The notes beneath the pieces were generated by a model that worked only from the letters and a program-made list of their open reading frames with translations, searched no databases and had not been told where the DNA came from. From assembly GCF_004798935.1 (NCBI RefSeq), contig NZ_RAHT01000001.1, forward strand, positions 682,001 to 746,000: a DNA stretch of 64,000 nt, read 5' to 3'. The stretch's first letter is position 1; each line of letters opens with the position of its first letter. The stretch is from Ningiella ruwaisensis. GTDB taxonomy: Bacteria; Pseudomonadota; Gammaproteobacteria; Enterobacterales; Alteromonadaceae. Below are positions 51,302-60,516 of this stretch, piece by piece. The position numbers were made by a program, and so were the translations under genes.

Positions 51302-52888
51302 ATGTCAAACATGCAAATAAACGAAATCGTCATTGTCGGTGGGGGAACTTCCGGTTGGATGACCGCTGCCGCGTTGTCAAATCAATTTGAGCACTTACTT
51401 AAAAAGCAATCAATAAGCATTACTTTGATTGAATCTGACGACATCGGAACAGTTGGCGTAGGTGAAGCTACGCTGCCACACTTGCGCTTTTTCAATCAAA
51501 AGCTCGGCATCGACGAGCGTGAATTTATGTCTGCCACAAAAGCAACCTACAAGCTGGGCATCGAATTTTGTCATTGGGCACAATTAGGTGATTGCTACAT
51601 GCATGCCTTCGGTGAATATGGAAAACGCCACCAAAATATCGAATTTCATCAATGGTGGCTGCGCGCAAAAGATTTGATGCTTGCTAAAGACATAACACAG
51701 TACTCCATGGCTGCGATTGCGGCAAAAAACAACAAATTCCAGCATCCAAAGCCCGATCAAAACTCAATGCTTTCTCGATTTAATTATGCATATCACATAG
51801 ATGCTGGGCTATACGCGAAATTTTTGCGAGATTACTCACACCAGAGAGGTGTTGTCAGAATTGAAGGTAAAATTTCACAAGTTAAACAGGCTGGTGACTC
51901 TGGTTTTATTCAATCGCTTTGTCTTGATTCTGGTCAAATCATTGACGGTGATCTCTTTATTGATTGCTCAGGGTTTAAAGGGCTTTTGATTTCAGAAAGT
52001 TTAAAGGTCAAATATCATGATTGGTCGCACTATCTTCCATGTGATAGTGCACAGGCGGTGCCGTCCGAGCGGCCTGACACATTAATTACCTACACAAGGG
52101 CAAGTGCAAGGAGCGCAGGTTGGCAGTGGAGAATTCCATTACAACACCGTACAGGAAATGGCTACGTTTATTGCTCTTCATTTTGTGAAGACCAACATGC
52201 GCAAGATGAGCTTTTGATGCACTTAGATGGCAATCCAATTAGAGAGCCAATTCAACTTAGGTTTATCACCGGAAAGCGCGACAAATTCTGGGACAAGAAT
52301 GTTGTCTCAATTGGCTTGTCAGGCGGTTTTATGGAACCACTCGAATCAACCAGTATTTATTTGATTCAAGAGGCAATTGGCAATCTTATTGACTTGTTTC
52401 CTGACGCAGATTTCAGCGCAGAGCTGCAAAATGAATTCAATCGTCTGATGGACGAAGAGTTTTACCACATAAGAGACTTTCTGATTGCTCACTATCATGT
52501 TAATAATCGCGACGACAGCGATTTTTGGCGCTATGTTCGAAATATGCAAATTCCCGATACGTTGGCGCATAAACTTTCTGTGTTTGAGACACAAGGCCAT
52601 ATTGTCAATTATGGTCAGGGAGAGTTTCTGGCCCCAAGTTGGCTTGCTGTATTAATTGGTCAAAAGCTCAAAATTAAACATTATCATCCTTCGGTAGATG
52701 TTTTGGATACAACTGAATTGACGAACATGATGGAAAATATTGAAAACGACATTTACATCAATGCGGCTGCCATGAAAAATCATGAGGATAGTCTAATGTC
52801 ATTTTTAGCCAACAAATCAAGCAAGGAATATGAACTTTACAGTCGCTTGAGAGCATCCAAGTCTCTGTATGGAACCACTGAAAAATGA
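51302..52888 (+). CDS. tryptophan-halogenase-family flavoprotein
   Basis: 528 residues. FAD-binding GGGTSGW at about 13-19 (IVIVGGGTSGWMTAAAL); the WxWxIP motif of flavin-dependent halogenases in GWQWRIPLQHRTGNGYVY; a Lys in ATYKLGIEF where the family has its catalytic lysine; and FMEPLESTSIYLI with the conserved Glu. These enzymes chlorinate or brominate aromatic rings using reduced flavin. The gene is close to a TonB-dependent receptor and two paralogues, a marine arrangement whose true substrate is unknown; it need not be tryptophan. Overlaps the next gene by 4 bp. Confidence 0.9.
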   Translation: MSNMQINEIVIVGGGTSGWMTAAALSNQFEHLLKKQSISITLIESDDIGTVGVGEATLPHLRFFNQKLGIDEREFMSATKATYKLGIEFCHWAQLGDCYMHAFGEYGKRHQNIEFHQWWLRAKDLMLAKDITQYSMAAIAAKNNKFQHPKPDQNSMLSRFNYAYHIDAGLYAKFLRDYSHQRGVVRIEGKISQVKQAGDSGFIQSLCLDSGQIIDGDLFIDCSGFKGLLISESLKVKYHDWSHYLPCDSAQAVPSERPDTLITYTRASARSAGWQWRIPLQHRTGNGYVYCSSFCEDQHAQDELLMHLDGNPIREPIQLRFITGKRDKFWDKNVVSIGLSGGFMEPLESTSIYLIQEAIGNLIDLFPDADFSAELQNEFNRLMDEEFYHIRDFLIAHYHVNNRDDSDFWRYVRNMQIPDTLAHKLSVFETQGHIVNYGQGEFLAPSWLAVLIGQKLKIKHYHPSVDVLDTTELTNMMENIENDIYINAAAMKNHEDSLMSFLANKSSKEYELYSRLRASKSLYGTTEK

Positions 52889-54387
52889 AAAAAGTCGTTA
52901 TTTTAGGGCAATCTTCTGAGGCTGTTTTATATGCAATTGCAATCAAGGTCCGCTTATCGTGTGAAGTGATTTTGATCAAAGATATAAATCAACCTGAACC
53001 ACATCGCTATATTGAAACGCTTTTACCGGATACTCTGCGTATATTAAATCAATTGGGCTTGAAGGAGCAGCAATGGTTACCTGAAGTGGATGGTGTTTAT
53101 TGTACGGCGATAGAAGTCACAACAGCGGATGCCTACAATGTAATGTTGCCATTCTCGCCAATTGGCACAAACATCAACGGACTTGATTTTCACTCGGTCG
53201 CATTTAATACCCTAAATAAAATTAATGGTAAAGAATTTGAAGCATTTTCATTGGGTGCTCAGATGTCAAGAAAAGGGAAGTTTGTTCATCCTGTCAATGA
53301 TGATAACTCCGTTTTAAGCAGCTTCGATTACGGTGTAAATGTCGATAACATCAAATTCGCTCATTTCCTGAATGCATATGCTAAATATCTAAACATAGAA
53401 ATTATTCATGCTGATACACTAAGCTTTGACTGGGCGTTTTGTGAAAACGCCAGTGAAAATCAAGTGAAAACCTTGCGCTGTAATACGTCAAGCAAAGATG
53501 TTTTAGAGGTCCACAACATTGATTTCCTCATTGATAGTGCCGAATCTTCTTACACGTTACGCGCTGATGCGCAGCTTGATAACATCTTCGAAAACGATAT
53601 AAGCCCCTCAATTCAACGGCAAGTTTCGATGTCAGTAGAAGTAAATAGCCCGCGATTGTTCAGTCCTCAGTGTCTCAGTCTGGAGGTTGGCCAGTTGTTC
53701 ATAAGAGCGAGTTCGAAGACTCTCTGCCTTCAACTTTTTCTGCAAGACGGTGTTTCGTTGATTGACGGGGAGACGGCTCTTAGGAAATTTGCAAGCTCTT
53801 ATCCTTACCTACCCTTAATCAATGACGAGATTGCGAAAGGTAAAGTCAATACAGTTATTTCGTCAAAGCAACCTTTAAAGTCATTGCCTTGGCAAGCCAA
53901 TGTTATCAAGGCAAGCAATTTATATGAGCTTTGTCCAGTTTTACAAGGGAGTATTGCCTTACATTTGGAAAACGTGATGAGCTTTATAGACCTTGCGCCA
54001 AACACATCAGCACACAGCAGTCTTCGAAATGAATACAATCGACAATTTGTTGTACGACACAATGAATACAATAGCTTTGCAGAGTTAGTTATTCATCTGA
54101 TGAGCAAAAAACAAGCCGCTAAATTAAAGAGCGAGAAAGCGAGCCGTGTACTAAAGCTTTATCAAAATACCGGACGATATATGAGTGAAGCTAATCAAGT
54201 AGTCGATAATACATATTGGTTAAATATACTTCTTGTTTTAGCAGGCTCACCAAATAATTACAATAAAATGCTCGCTATACCTTCTGAAACGAGAGATATA
54301 TTAGAGAGAATTAAAAACATTATTTCAGTTACGTGTGAGCAATTACCCGAAACAAATGTCTATATGAAGCATTTATTAAATCAATAG
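52885..54387 (+). CDS. degenerate halogenase-like protein (probable pseudoenzyme partner)
   Basis: 500 residues, alignable with the preceding halogenase by eye: SVLSSFDYGVNVDNIKFAHFLNAY matches SMLSRFNYAYHIDAGLYAKFL there, and SLPWQANVIKASNLYELCPVLQGSIALHLENVMSFIDL matches FWDKNVVSIGLSGGFMEPLESTSIYLI. However the FAD loop is GQSSEAVL (not GxGxxG), the WxWxIP motif is missing, and the PLEST Glu is gone. The fold may persist without catalysis. The ATGA overlap with the active paralogue and absence of stops suggest a maintained accessory subunit rather than a pseudogene; this is inference. Confidence 0.75.
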   Translation: MKKVVILGQSSEAVLYAIAIKVRLSCEVILIKDINQPEPHRYIETLLPDTLRILNQLGLKEQQWLPEVDGVYCTAIEVTTADAYNVMLPFSPIGTNINGLDFHSVAFNTLNKINGKEFEAFSLGAQMSRKGKFVHPVNDDNSVLSSFDYGVNVDNIKFAHFLNAYAKYLNIEIIHADTLSFDWAFCENASENQVKTLRCNTSSKDVLEVHNIDFLIDSAESSYTLRADAQLDNIFENDISPSIQRQVSMSVEVNSPRLFSPQCLSLEVGQLFIRASSKTLCLQLFLQDGVSLIDGETALRKFASSYPYLPLINDEIAKGKVNTVISSKQPLKSLPWQANVIKASNLYELCPVLQGSIALHLENVMSFIDLAPNTSAHSSLRNEYNRQFVVRHNEYNSFAELVIHLMSKKQAAKLKSEKASRVLKLYQNTGRYMSEANQVVDNTYWLNILLVLAGSPNNYNKMLAIPSETRDILERIKNIISVTCEQLPETNVYMKHLLNQ

Positions 54388-55058
54388 ACGCTACTTAGTG
54401 AATTAATCATGTTGTTAATAGTTTGTAATTTTTTCAACATGAAAGAGGTATTACAAGAGTAATTTCTGGTTTTTATAGATGCTGCGCCAAATGCAGACTT
54501 TCTTGCATTCTTCTCAAATAGAAACACGAACGAATCGTTACGATATTTAACAATTCTCATTTATTTAACTCAAGACAAGTCAAAACTAATGATTGCGATG
54601 GACATTGTAGAGGTTTTACAAATAGGACTGACAGGCTGGTATCCATGTATGTTCTGAAACGATTAAACCTTAAAGATCGTTCTTTTCTAACGTTGCTTTT
54701 TTTCACTTAAATTTTATGATTTTTACTTAGCATTTTAAGAAAAGACGGCAATTTCACGAATTTTTCGACAAAAAAGCTTAAAAAGTTGCATAGCTTGCTG
54801 AATTTGTATCACCTTTCTCGTTTATGAATTTTTACCTCTATTACATATTGTTTACATTTTCAATGCTATCGTTTAGTTTGCTAGTACGTTGAAGCGTTCA
54901 ACGGACGTAATTGATAAATTGTACACACACTCGATTCATCAGTTACTCGAAAGGAATAAATAACATCGAGTGAGTTTTTTGCTCTTCGAAGCAACATTTT
55001 CTTAAAGGCGATGGGCTCACTCTTCATTGATGTTTGATAATCAATAATCGGAGTATTT
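54388..55058. other. intergenic region before the TonB-dependent receptor
   Basis: 671 bp, very AT-rich, with no gene I can support. Contains a palindrome (54887-54903) and, upstream of it, TTTACA-like promoter elements near 54849. The last 160 bp form a leader ending with CGGAG before the receptor ATG. Confidence 0.6.
54887..54903. promoter_or_regulatory. palindromic operator candidate upstream of the TonB-dependent receptor
   Basis: CGTTGAA-GCG-TTCAACG, a perfect 7-bp inverted repeat with a 3-bp centre, 156 bp before the receptor start and just downstream of AT-rich promoter-like DNA. Symmetry and length suit a LacI- or TetR-type repressor site; no regulator gene lies nearby. Confidence 0.45.
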
Positions 55059-58000
55059 ATGGCTAGGCACATAAAACCAAACACACATTCGCAAAAAAAC
55101 CGTTTTAGAAAGAGTCTTTTGGCTTTAGCTATAGCCGGTCTGACATCAGGCGCGGTAATGGCACAAGAACAAGAGGAACAAAACCCGTCCGACGAAGAAA
55201 GCATGACAGAGACTATTGAAGTCAAAGGTCAGCGCGGTAACTTAATGAGAGCAGCCGATTTAAAACGAAATGCTGACACATTCTTGGACGCCATTGATGC
55301 CACAGATATCTCTTCTTTACCCGATACAAGTATTACAGAGGCCTTGCAACGTGTGCCTGGCGTTGCGATTGAACGTTTTGCAGCAAGAAATGACCCCGAC
55401 CACTTTAGTGTAGAGGGTACCGGAGTCGTCATACGCGGTTTAACGCAAACTCGCAGTGAATTTAACGGACGTGATACCTTTAGCGCCAACAGTGGCCGTG
55501 GTCTGAGCTTTCAAGACGTGCCTCCCGAATTAGTTGGCTCAGTACAAGTATTTAAGAACCAAACCGCTGAAATGGTTGAGGGAGGTTTATCAGGTACGAT
55601 TAACTTAACAACTCGAAAAGCTTTCGACAATCCAGACCGCTTATTCGCCTTTAATACGGAATATTCTTACGGCGATTTACGTGAAGAAGGCGCTGGTCAG
55701 TTTTCGCTACTGTTTAGCGATCGATGGAACACCGACATTGGTGAATTTGGGTTTTTGATTAACTATACTCATGCTGAAAACAAATTCCAGTCAGACGGCA
55801 TTCAGAGCGCCGTACAATGGGATAACCGCGCAATTCTTGATCCTCTTGTAAATGATGCACGAACCGGAAATGCGGCATGGATTTTGGGAAATGTAACTGA
55901 TTCTAATGGTAATGAGGTGATTGACGCCTCTGGTAATCCGATACCTCAGCGAACGGTTCGTGGTGCAGGCGCAAGACAAAAAATAGATGATCGTGAACGC
56001 GATGGCGGTTCACTTTCATTACAATGGCGTTCACCTGATGAAAATACACTAGTAACCGCGGAATATATTCGTTCTGATTCATCCCTAGAATGGCAAGAAC
56101 GAGTCATTGAGTATCAGCGTAACGACGATGCAGTGCTAATTCCAGTAGAAGGCTCACCTCTTATTTTTGATGCGCATGGATATATGGTAGAGGGCTTTCA
56201 GACAGCCGTTGCTGAGTATCGCTCCAGTGATTTCAATGGTGATGAATTCGGCCGCATGCCAAACACAACAACTTGGGATGGTTCAGTAGAAGGTATGACA
56301 CCTTACGGTGGACTTATTGAAACTAGCACTCGCTTCAGGCACGATGAGAACCTTGTTGAAGACATATCGTTGAATATTCAACATGTCTATGACGACTCTT
56401 GGTTTTTAGAATTTGACGTGCAACGTGTTGAAGCAAGCCAATCAACGTTAGATAATTCCGTTTTTATTGGCCAAGGCGCTGTTGTTTATTATAAAGATAA
56501 CGGTGACGATATTGCTGATATTGGTTTTTATGACCCTTATTGGGTGCCTGATGCAGACTTTGAAGGTCAATTAGGATTGGATAGCCCCAATAATGCACAT
56601 TGGCGTGCAAGTATGCCTCACATTACTGATAATGAAGGTGAGTCGACGGCTTTCCAATTTGATGCAAAAAAAGTATTTGATTCAGGGTTTATCGAATCCA
56701 TCAAGTTCGGTGCTAGACGTGCAGAGCGTGAACAAACTAACCGAGCGACCGATTATAGCGATGCGTGGCGAGGACTCAAACCACACTGGTCTCAGAACGA
56801 TGGTCCAGGCTGGGTAAATTTAAATACACCGGAAATTCAGGCCTTAGCAAGATACTACGAAGTCGTTGATTTATCTGATATGAACGATGGTGCCATAGTA
56901 GCGGGCGGACGGTTTATTGCACCGACTATGGAACTTGTGAAAAATTACGGTGTACCCGAATATTCTAATTTACTAAAAAATCTGTCAGAAATTTCCTTAC
57001 CGGGTGATTCTTATCGCTTACTCAACGAGCGAGAGGGAACAGTCGATGGAGGCGATTTCTTGCGCGATGAAATTAACGATATCGAAGAAACCAATACCGG
57101 TATTTATTTACAAGCAAATTATAATTTTGAACTTGGAGATACATATATAGACGGTAACTTTGGTGTTCGGTATGTTGAAACGGATTTTATAACCAACGGT
57201 TTCGTTTTATTCCCCGATTACACGCTAGAAAGATTTGAAAATGAAACTCCCCCAGGCGAAGTTTTGGATCCGAGAAGGATTCCGGAGTTAAACTTACCCG
57301 CAGATGACCGATCCTTTGGTTCTGGTATCTCAGCGCCTACGACCTTTGAAAGCACATTCACTAAAGCATTGCCAAGCTTTAACATACGTGCAGAAATAGA
57401 TGAAGGAATGTACCTTCGTTTTGCAGCGTCTAAAGCCGTAGCGTATCCATCATTAGGAAATAGACGTGCATTCTTGACAGTGGGTGCTGAAACGATTGAT
57501 GTAGAACGTGTTCCTCTTTTTGACGAAAACGGAGACATATTACTTGATGAGGACGGCGATCCGATTCAGGTTATCGAAAACGCCGAAGTCAGTTTTTATC
57601 GGGCAAGCGGCGGTAATCCAGGCTTAAAACCAATGGAGTCTATCAATTTGGATGCATCTTACGAGTGGTACTTTGATGATGCAAACAGCTTGACAGTATC
57701 GTTGTTTTACAAAGATCTCAAAAACTTCTTTGTGAATGGACAGCGTAGTGAAACGATTACGAATCCAGAAACCGGCGTAACCCGAGATGTAATCATCAAT
57801 GGTGCAACAAATGGTGATGATGGAAGTATGCGTGGTTTCGAGATAGCCTATCAGCAGTTCTTTAATATGTTACCTGAACCATTTGATGGCATAGGCGTTC
57901 AAGCAAACTATACGCGACTTAGTTCTAAAGGTGTTCCTAATGCCAATTTGGAAAATGGTGTCGCATTAGATGAAAATATCGATGAAACGCTTCCTTTGGA

Positions 58001-58325
58001 GCAATTATCCGACCATACAGCTAACTTTGTACTGATGTATGAAAAATTTGGTGTGAGTGCACGCCTTGCTTATAACTGGCGTTCTGAGTTCTTGCTGACC
58101 AGTCGGGATGTAATTACAAGAAAACCTGTATTTAATGAAGCAACTGGGCAACTGGATGGTTCTATATTTTATAGTGTTTCAGAAAACATCGATATAGGTA
58201 TTCAGGCAGTAAACCTGCTCGACGAAACCATTCATTTGACTATGTTACAAGACGGGAAACGATTAAACCGATCATGGTTTAATAATGACCGCAGATTCTC
58301 GCTTATTGTGAGAGGTAACTTCTAG
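55059..58325 (+). CDS. TonB-dependent outer-membrane receptor
   Basis: 1088 residues: signal peptide (SLLALAIAGLTSGAVMAQ), a short acidic stretch, a plug domain (about 45-190: TFLDAIDATDISSLPDTSITEALQRVPGVAIERF, EGTGVVIRGLTQTRSEFNGRD, VEGGLSGTINLTTRKAFDN) and a long 22-strand beta-barrel ending RRFSLIVRGNF, with terminal Phe. This large subtype, with proximal plug, is common in marine Alteromonadales and Xanthomonadales for oligosaccharides or other large ligands; ligand unknown. Flanked on both sides by halogenase-family genes, so the system may handle the same compound. Confidence 0.93.
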   Translation: MARHIKPNTHSQKNRFRKSLLALAIAGLTSGAVMAQEQEEQNPSDEESMTETIEVKGQRGNLMRAADLKRNADTFLDAIDATDISSLPDTSITEALQRVPGVAIERFAARNDPDHFSVEGTGVVIRGLTQTRSEFNGRDTFSANSGRGLSFQDVPPELVGSVQVFKNQTAEMVEGGLSGTINLTTRKAFDNPDRLFAFNTEYSYGDLREEGAGQFSLLFSDRWNTDIGEFGFLINYTHAENKFQSDGIQSAVQWDNRAILDPLVNDARTGNAAWILGNVTDSNGNEVIDASGNPIPQRTVRGAGARQKIDDRERDGGSLSLQWRSPDENTLVTAEYIRSDSSLEWQERVIEYQRNDDAVLIPVEGSPLIFDAHGYMVEGFQTAVAEYRSSDFNGDEFGRMPNTTTWDGSVEGMTPYGGLIETSTRFRHDENLVEDISLNIQHVYDDSWFLEFDVQRVEASQSTLDNSVFIGQGAVVYYKDNGDDIADIGFYDPYWVPDADFEGQLGLDSPNNAHWRASMPHITDNEGESTAFQFDAKKVFDSGFIESIKFGARRAEREQTNRATDYSDAWRGLKPHWSQNDGPGWVNLNTPEIQALARYYEVVDLSDMNDGAIVAGGRFIAPTMELVKNYGVPEYSNLLKNLSEISLPGDSYRLLNEREGTVDGGDFLRDEINDIEETNTGIYLQANYNFELGDTYIDGNFGVRYVETDFITNGFVLFPDYTLERFENETPPGEVLDPRRIPELNLPADDRSFGSGISAPTTFESTFTKALPSFNIRAEIDEGMYLRFAASKAVAYPSLGNRRAFLTVGAETIDVERVPLFDENGDILLDEDGDPIQVIENAEVSFYRASGGNPGLKPMESINLDASYEWYFDDANSLTVSLFYKDLKNFFVNGQRSETITNPETGVTRDVIINGATNGDDGSMRGFEIAYQQFFNMLPEPFDGIGVQANYTRLSSKGVPNANLENGVALDENIDETLPLEQLSDHTANFVLMYEKFGVSARLAYNWRSEFLLTSRDVITRKPVFNEATGQLDGSIFYSVSENIDIGIQAVNLLDETIHLTMLQDGKRLNRSWFNNDRRFSLIVRGNF

Positions 58326-58354
58326 TCGAACTATGAGTTGCTTATTGTAAAGGT

Positions 58355-58390
58355 AAAATGCAATATACTGAGAAGGTATATTGCATTTTT
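58355..58390 (+). terminator. rho-independent terminator after the TonB-dependent receptor
   Basis: A 14-bp perfect stem (AAAATGCAATATAC with GTATATTGCATTTT) around a 7-nt loop, ending in T residues, 30 bp after the stop. It separates the receptor from the next halogenase, which therefore needs its own promoter. Confidence 0.85.
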
Positions 58391-58505
58391 ATATTTAGCT
58401 GAACCATTTTTGAATACCAAGTGCAAAAAATTGTCTTAAAAAGTTGTCATTGGGTTTTACTCATTGTGGTGCTAAATTTAGTAGTTTCCTATCTAAAGAA
58501 AAATC

Positions 58506-60038
58506 ATGGAACATCATATTTCATCAAATCATACGCAAGAACAACAAATTAAACGCATCGTTATTTTAGGTGGAGGAAGTGCTGGCTGGATGAGCGCCGC
58601 TACGCTCGCACGTCAAATTTCGACACAGTATTGCAATATTATCCTAATTGAATCTGAGGATATTGGCACTGTTTCCGTTGGAGAAGCCACTATTCCGCAA
58701 ATTTTGCAGTTTAATCGTGTCCTTGGCATTGATGAAAACGAGTTTCTTCGCGAAACAAAGGCTACGTTTAAGTTAGGAATACGCTTTAAAAACTGGGGAC
58801 AGATTGGTGACGATTACATTCATCCATTCGGCAATCCAGGCACAACAATTGGTCCTCTATCTTTTTACCAGTATTGGCTCAAAAATAGAGAAGTCTCCAA
58901 ATTAAAACCTTTAGAATATTATTCGATAGAGGCAAGAGCAGCCCGAGAGGGCAAATTTATGCGCCCCGCTAACTTACCCAACTCTCCTCTTGGAAGTATT
59001 GCATATGCCTACCATTTCGATGCCACGCTTTACGCTAAATACTTAAGGAAGTTTTCTTTAAGTCTTGGCGCAAGACGAATTGAAGGTAAAGTGAAGCAGG
59101 TTAAAAAAAATAAGCAAACCGGATTTGTTGAAAGCCTTATTTTAGAAAACGGACAACAAGTTAACGGAGATTTATTCATAGACTGTTCAGGCTTTAATGG
59201 CTTGCTTATCGATAAAACCATGGACGCTCATTACGAGGATTGGCGTCATTGGCTGCCTTGCGATAGCGCAGTGGTAGCTCCCTGTCATATCAAGAGCGAC
59301 GTAAACGCACATACTACATCTACCGCGCATTCTGCTGGTTGGCAGTGGCGAATTCCCTTACAGCACAGGGTCGGAAATGGTTGCGTTTATTCAAGCAAAT
59401 TCATGACACGGGATGAAGCAGTTCATAATTTGGTTTCGACAATGGAAAGTGAACCTCTTGCTGAGCCTAGGGATTTAAAATGGGTGACAGGTTGCCGTAA
59501 AACACCGTGGGTTAAAAATGTGGTAGCAATAGGTTTGTCCGCAGGGTTTGTTGAACCGCTCGAGTCTACAGGTTTACATACGATACAAAATGCTATCTCA
59601 AAATTACTGGTGATGTTTCCGACGAAGCAATTTAAACAATCAGATATAGATGCATACAATAAGGTGTCCTATGCCGAATTTGCACGTCTAAGAGACTTTA
59701 TCATTCTCCACTATAAGGCAACGCAAAGGGAAGACTCAGAATTTTGGCAATATTGCAAAAACATGACTATTCCCGATACCTTGCAAGAGAAATTTGATCT
59801 ATTTCAGAATAACGGCAGGTTTTGGCGGCAAGATAGCGAGTTGTTTGGGGAAACGAGCTGGATATCGGTATTTTTAGGTCAAAATATTTATCCGGATGCC
59901 CCTCATCCCTTGGCCGATATTATGCCGGAAGAAAAACGGATTGATGAGATTAGGCACATCGAAAAGGTGCTTGAGAACGCTTTACCAAAGATACCTAACC
60001 ATTTTGAGTATTTAGAGAAGTATTGTCTAAATAACTAA
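58506..60038 (+). CDS. tryptophan-halogenase-family flavoprotein (second intact copy)
   Basis: 510 residues with all motifs: IVILGGGSAGWMSAATL (FAD), KATFKLGIRFKNWG (catalytic-type Lys), GWQWRIPLQHRVGNG (WxWxIP) and FVEPLESTGLHTI. Clearly paralogous to the gene at 51302, but not a recent duplicate. Transcribed separately from the receptor, whose terminator precedes it. The stop overlaps by 4 bp the end of the convergent DUF1244 gene. Likely halogenates, or at least oxidises, the same or a related ligand. Confidence 0.92.
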   Translation: MEHHISSNHTQEQQIKRIVILGGGSAGWMSAATLARQISTQYCNIILIESEDIGTVSVGEATIPQILQFNRVLGIDENEFLRETKATFKLGIRFKNWGQIGDDYIHPFGNPGTTIGPLSFYQYWLKNREVSKLKPLEYYSIEARAAREGKFMRPANLPNSPLGSIAYAYHFDATLYAKYLRKFSLSLGARRIEGKVKQVKKNKQTGFVESLILENGQQVNGDLFIDCSGFNGLLIDKTMDAHYEDWRHWLPCDSAVVAPCHIKSDVNAHTTSTAHSAGWQWRIPLQHRVGNGCVYSSKFMTRDEAVHNLVSTMESEPLAEPRDLKWVTGCRKTPWVKNVVAIGLSAGFVEPLESTGLHTIQNAISKLLVMFPTKQFKQSDIDAYNKVSYAEFARLRDFIILHYKATQREDSEFWQYCKNMTIPDTLQEKFDLFQNNGRFWRQDSELFGETSWISVFLGQNIYPDAPHPLADIMPEEKRIDEIRHIEKVLENALPKIPNHFEYLEKYCLNN

Positions 60039-60343
60039 GTTTTCTTAGGAAAATTGCTTTCAAACTCGGCCTTTTGCTCCGCTGTGGCCTCTTTTTGAAA
60101 CTTGGCTTTATATTCATCGTAGGGCATGCCGTAAACGAACTCCCTGGCCTCGTCTAAATTTACATCAATGCCCTTTTCATCTGCAGCGGCAACATACCAT
60201 TTAGACAAACAATTTCGGCAAAAGCCCGCTAAATTCATCAGGTCAATGTTTTGCACGTCTTTTCGACTATCGAGATGATCAATTAATCGTCTCAATACTT
60301 TTGCTTCAATTTCGTTTCGCTCTTGTTGTGTCAATGCATCCAT
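60035..60343 (-). CDS. DUF1244 family protein
   Basis: 102 residues with DVQNIDLMNLAGFCRNCLSKWYVAAADEKGI and EAREFVYGMPYDEYKAKFQKEAT, the pattern of the DUF1244 (SMc04008-like) family, small helical proteins of unknown function widespread in proteobacteria. AAGGAGA precedes the ATG. Two nearby Cys (FCRNCL) might bind metal; speculative. Convergent with the halogenase. Confidence 0.88.
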   Translation of the reverse strand: MDALTQQERNEIEAKVLRRLIDHLDSRKDVQNIDLMNLAGFCRNCLSKWYVAAADEKGIDVNLDEAREFVYGMPYDEYKAKFQKEATAEQKAEFESNFPKKT

Positions 60344-60516
60344 ATTTGTCTCCTTAATGATCGTTACCGTTATCAGTGCTTTTTGAACTTCAAAACAAAC
60401 CTATCAAATTTTTACTTAAGTTCAACTCGGGATAGGCGATAGCGCAGATCTTTGTTTTAAACAGTGTACTTATTAAATTATCACCATGTGGCGATAAAAA
60501 CGCGAATTGAGGTTAG

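Noticed and set aside
54881-55225. Minus-strand open frame of 114 codons overlapping the receptor start
   Set aside because: It lies mainly antisense to the receptor signal-peptide region, has no ribosome site and no family resemblance.
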